Source: CAZONU01 sp965370045
GTDB taxonomy: Bacteria; Planctomycetota; SZUA-567; JAKLDR01
DNA: 8,101 bases
Reading direction: 5' to 3'
Assembly: GCA_965370045.1 (NCBI GenBank)
Contig: CBDUSI010000158.1
Location: 1 to 8,101 of the forward strand
Of the stretch, positions 6,777-8,101 are shown piece by piece. A model generated the notes under the pieces. It made no database searches. It saw only the letters and a program-made list of their open reading frames with translations, and was not told the origin of the DNA. The first letter of the stretch is position 1; every line of letters starts with the position of its first letter. The position numbers and the translations under genes were made by a program.

Positions 6777-7856
6777 TCAGCGCTCCTGTTGCGACTCATC
6801 GTGTCCCGCTCTGTGAACGGCTTTCCAAAACTCCGCGAACTGTCTATCAGTCTGTCGCAGCATGTTGAGGTCCAAGGCGTCAATCTGGTCGTCGATGCCT
6901 TTGGTAGAGCGTTGTACGCGCTCGACTAGCGGGCCAGCGCGGGCTGCCGCAGCATCTGGAGCGCTTCCCCCCAACAGCCATGCTTCTATGGAAGGGTTAG
7001 GCGTGGCCAGGTGAAACCGATCATACGAAAGTCCTTCACGAATCAATTGCCGTGTTGCCTTAGCGTTCCCATCAGCGTCGGCCACGATGATAATGGTCGC
7101 TGACCGCGAGCTCGCCGAAAACAGGTTTGCGGTCCGCGACAGGTTGTGCTTGCCGCCACATTGCACGACTCGAATATCTGCGGTGAGCCTCGCGTCTTTG
7201 AGTATCCTGAGGGCCAGCCCCTGCAAGATTCGAGAGTCATGGCGGCCCTCGCAAACGATAACCAGGGAGTTGGGCGCATCTGTCCCCTCTGTGACGTCTG
7301 CCACCGCGGCAGGCCGCCAGGACGCACGTGTTGAGGGTGTTTCCGCGCGGACATCCGCACGAGTCACCGACTGGTAGACGCTTCCGGTCTCTGCTGCCTC
7401 GCGCAACCGCGAAACGACGAGCTCCCGAAACGCCCCACCTCTCGAAACGGCGAGGTTAACATCCTGATCGTCAAGGAGAAGTACGTTGAGGCTCTTGCCG
7501 AGGACCAGGGCATCTACACATTCCTTCGTATACCCACTCATTGATATGAAGAAGCCGATGGTTCCAATCAGCTTCCCCTCCACCTTGCCCTTGAACTGGT
7601 AGATCATGGAGGCCGGAACCGGATCGGATCGCCACTTTGCTTCCAGAAGAAACACACGGCCGTCTTGCAGGAACGAGCCGTCGATCTGTTCGCCCTCGGG
7701 CTTGTAGCTTGTGCGGGGGAAAAGGTCGTCACGTGTAAGGATGGCAATGAGCAGCTTCTCAAAATCGAAGCCACGCTGCTGAAACCATTTCGTGCCAGCA
7801 TTCTTCGGAGGACTGGATAGCCTCTTGAAGAGCGATGCTATCTCGTCTTGTGACAT
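6777..7856 (-). CDS. Mrr-like PD-(D/E)XK nuclease fused to a TOPRIM-like domain, putative defence nuclease
   Basis: The protein has 359 residues from the ATG at 7856; AGGAGG lies seven bases upstream and decides this start over an in-frame ATG at 7985. Residues 25-140 match the Mrr-type restriction endonuclease fold: a GFDFEKLL helix with E33, EGEQIDG with D59, and FLLEAKW with the E72-x-K74 pair. Then come GTIGFFISMSGYTKECVDAL and NVLLLDD, as in Mrr catalytic domains. Residues about 150-195 are a polar linker. Residues 196-300 look like a TOPRIM domain: a strand ending in CEGRHD (E203), a strand ending in VADADG (D260 and D262, the DxD pair), then NPSIEAWLL (287-295), recalling the NP-x-x-E-x-W segment of RloB-type TOPRIM nucleases. 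All expected metal-binding residues are present, so both centres may be active. No ATPase, methylase or helicase domain is visible in it or beside it within the window. Defence is inferred from the domains; substrate and partner are unknown. G+C is lower than in its neighbours, suggesting acquisition. Confidence 0.9.
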   Translation of the reverse strand: MSQDEIASLFKRLSSPPKNAGTKWFQQRGFDFEKLLIAILTRDDLFPRTSYKPEGEQIDGSFLQDGRVFLLEAKWRSDPVPASMIYQFKGKVEGKLIGTIGFFISMSGYTKECVDALVLGKSLNVLLLDDQDVNLAVSRGGAFRELVVSRLREAAETGSVYQSVTRADVRAETPSTRASWRPAAVADVTEGTDAPNSLVIVCEGRHDSRILQGLALRILKDARLTADIRVVQCGGKHNLSRTANLFSASSRSATIIIVADADGNAKATRQLIREGLSYDRFHLATPNPSIEAWLLGGSAPDAAAARAGPLVERVQRSTKGIDDQIDALDLNMLRQTDRQFAEFWKAVHRAGHDESQQER

Positions 7857-7863
7857 GTCCCTA

Positions 7864-7869
7864 GCCTCC
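7864..7869 (-). promoter_or_regulatory. Ribosome binding site deciding the start of the nuclease-fusion gene
   Basis: The minus-strand sequence AGGAGG lies seven bases before the ATG at 7856. It removes 43 residues from the longest open frame, and those residues show no domain features. Confidence 0.85.
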
Positions 7870-7882
7870 TGCCCTCGGCAAC

Positions 7883-8101
7883 TTAGTATCTGCGCCTTGG
7901 CGTCCTGGCCACGAGCACCACTCCTGGGTACAGCCGGTTCTCCCACCCGCGCAGCTTGCGTGCGGATGGGGGGAAGACGGCGCACATGATGCCGTAGTCA
8001 ACCGCTTCCTTCATTCTTGCCAGGAAGGCGTCGACCAGGGAAGCACACTGGCGCGGGGCTTTGAAAAGGGGACCAGTAGGGGCGCGTAAATGGGGACCAC
8101 C
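7883..8101 (-). CDS. Possible 3' end of an upstream gene or small open frame, doubtful
   Basis: A minus-strand frame is open from the window edge to a TAA at 7885-7883, 26 bases before the nuclease gene. It would encode about 72 residues; the part from the internal ATG at 8014 gives 43 residues starting MKEAVDYGIMCAVFPPS. It could be the tail of a gene co-transcribed with the nuclease. Against this, the first 35 bases are the duplicated GGGGACCA-type sequence, which looks intergenic, and no ribosome binding site precedes the internal ATG. I recognise no family. Confidence 0.2.
   Translation of the reverse strand, partial: GGPHLRAPTGPLFKAPRQCASLVDAFLARMKEAVDYGIMCAVFPPSARKLRGWENRLYPGVVLVARTPRRRY
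8065..8099. repeat. Two direct copies of an AAA-(T)-GGGGACCA motif, 24 bases apart
   Basis: The octamer GGGGACCA occurs at 8068-8075 and 8092-8099, each preceded by an A-rich stretch (AAAA and AAAT). Short motifs of this GGGGACC type often sit at the ends of transposable elements or in dispersed intergenic repeats; which type applies here cannot be told because the window ends. No transposase is visible. Confidence 0.45.

Larger units (their letters stand above)
7857..8101. other. Upstream region of the nuclease-fusion gene
   Basis: These 245 bases hold the AGGAGG ribosome binding site at 7869-7864, an open frame of uncertain status that ends at 7883, and two direct copies of a GGGGACCA motif near the right edge. 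I see no clear sigma-70 promoter for the nuclease gene, so it may be transcribed from beyond the window together with an upstream gene. Confidence 0.5.

Noticed and set aside
6548..6883. 111-codon minus-strand open frame overlapping the nuclease 3' end
   Set aside because: It starts inside the nuclease gene in another frame; the proline, serine and arginine rich product shows no fold, and the underlying DNA is better treated as an unexplained non-coding block.
7857..7985. Upstream start of the nuclease fusion at 7985
   Set aside because: AGGAGG at 7869-7864 points to the ATG at 7856, and the extra 43 residues carry no domain.

Overview
This window looks like a piece of a GC-rich chromosome from an environmental Gram-negative bacterium. 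The likeliest source is the Planctomycetota or a neighbour such as the Verrucomicrobiota. That guess rests on the gene mix (a large secreted glycoside-hydrolase-like protein, a secreted toroid-like carbohydrate enzyme, a HEAT-repeat lipoprotein) and the GC-rich codon use, not on a marker gene. I see no rRNA, tRNA, CRISPR array or complete insertion sequence. All four convincing genes lie on the minus strand; the long plus-strand open frames are antisense shadows of them.

Read in the direction of transcription, the right part (8101 to 6777) starts with a doubled GGGGACCA motif and an open frame cut by the window edge. A 359-residue protein follows with a textbook ribosome binding site. Its N-terminal half is an Mrr-like PD-(D/E)XK nuclease domain and its C-terminal half a TOPRIM-like nuclease domain. 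This two-nuclease fusion is the best candidate here for an undescribed system, probably in defence against foreign DNA. Its G+C is visibly lower than that of the flanking genes in the stretches I counted.

The middle gap (6776 to 6241) holds about 300 bases of unexplained sequence with several inverted repeats. It then has a good sigma-70-type promoter with an extended -10 (6409-6436), a leader of about 160 bases and a hairpin just upstream of the next ribosome binding site.

The left part is a carbohydrate-related cluster: a secreted alpha/alpha-toroid-like enzyme (6240-4492), a lipoprotein made mostly of about 15 HEAT-type repeats (4475-2340, starting 16 bases after the preceding stop), then a 284-base gap with a perfect 17-base dyad. 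Last comes a large exported glycoside-hydrolase-like protein (from 2055, running off the left edge) with a sugar-binding-type domain, a beta-sandwich and the start of a barrel-like region. The first two genes are almost certainly co-transcribed; the third may join them or use its own signals. A plausible reading is that the two exported enzyme-like proteins act on a polysaccharide while the membrane-anchored repeat protein serves as a binding or scaffold partner. No substrate can be read from the sequence.
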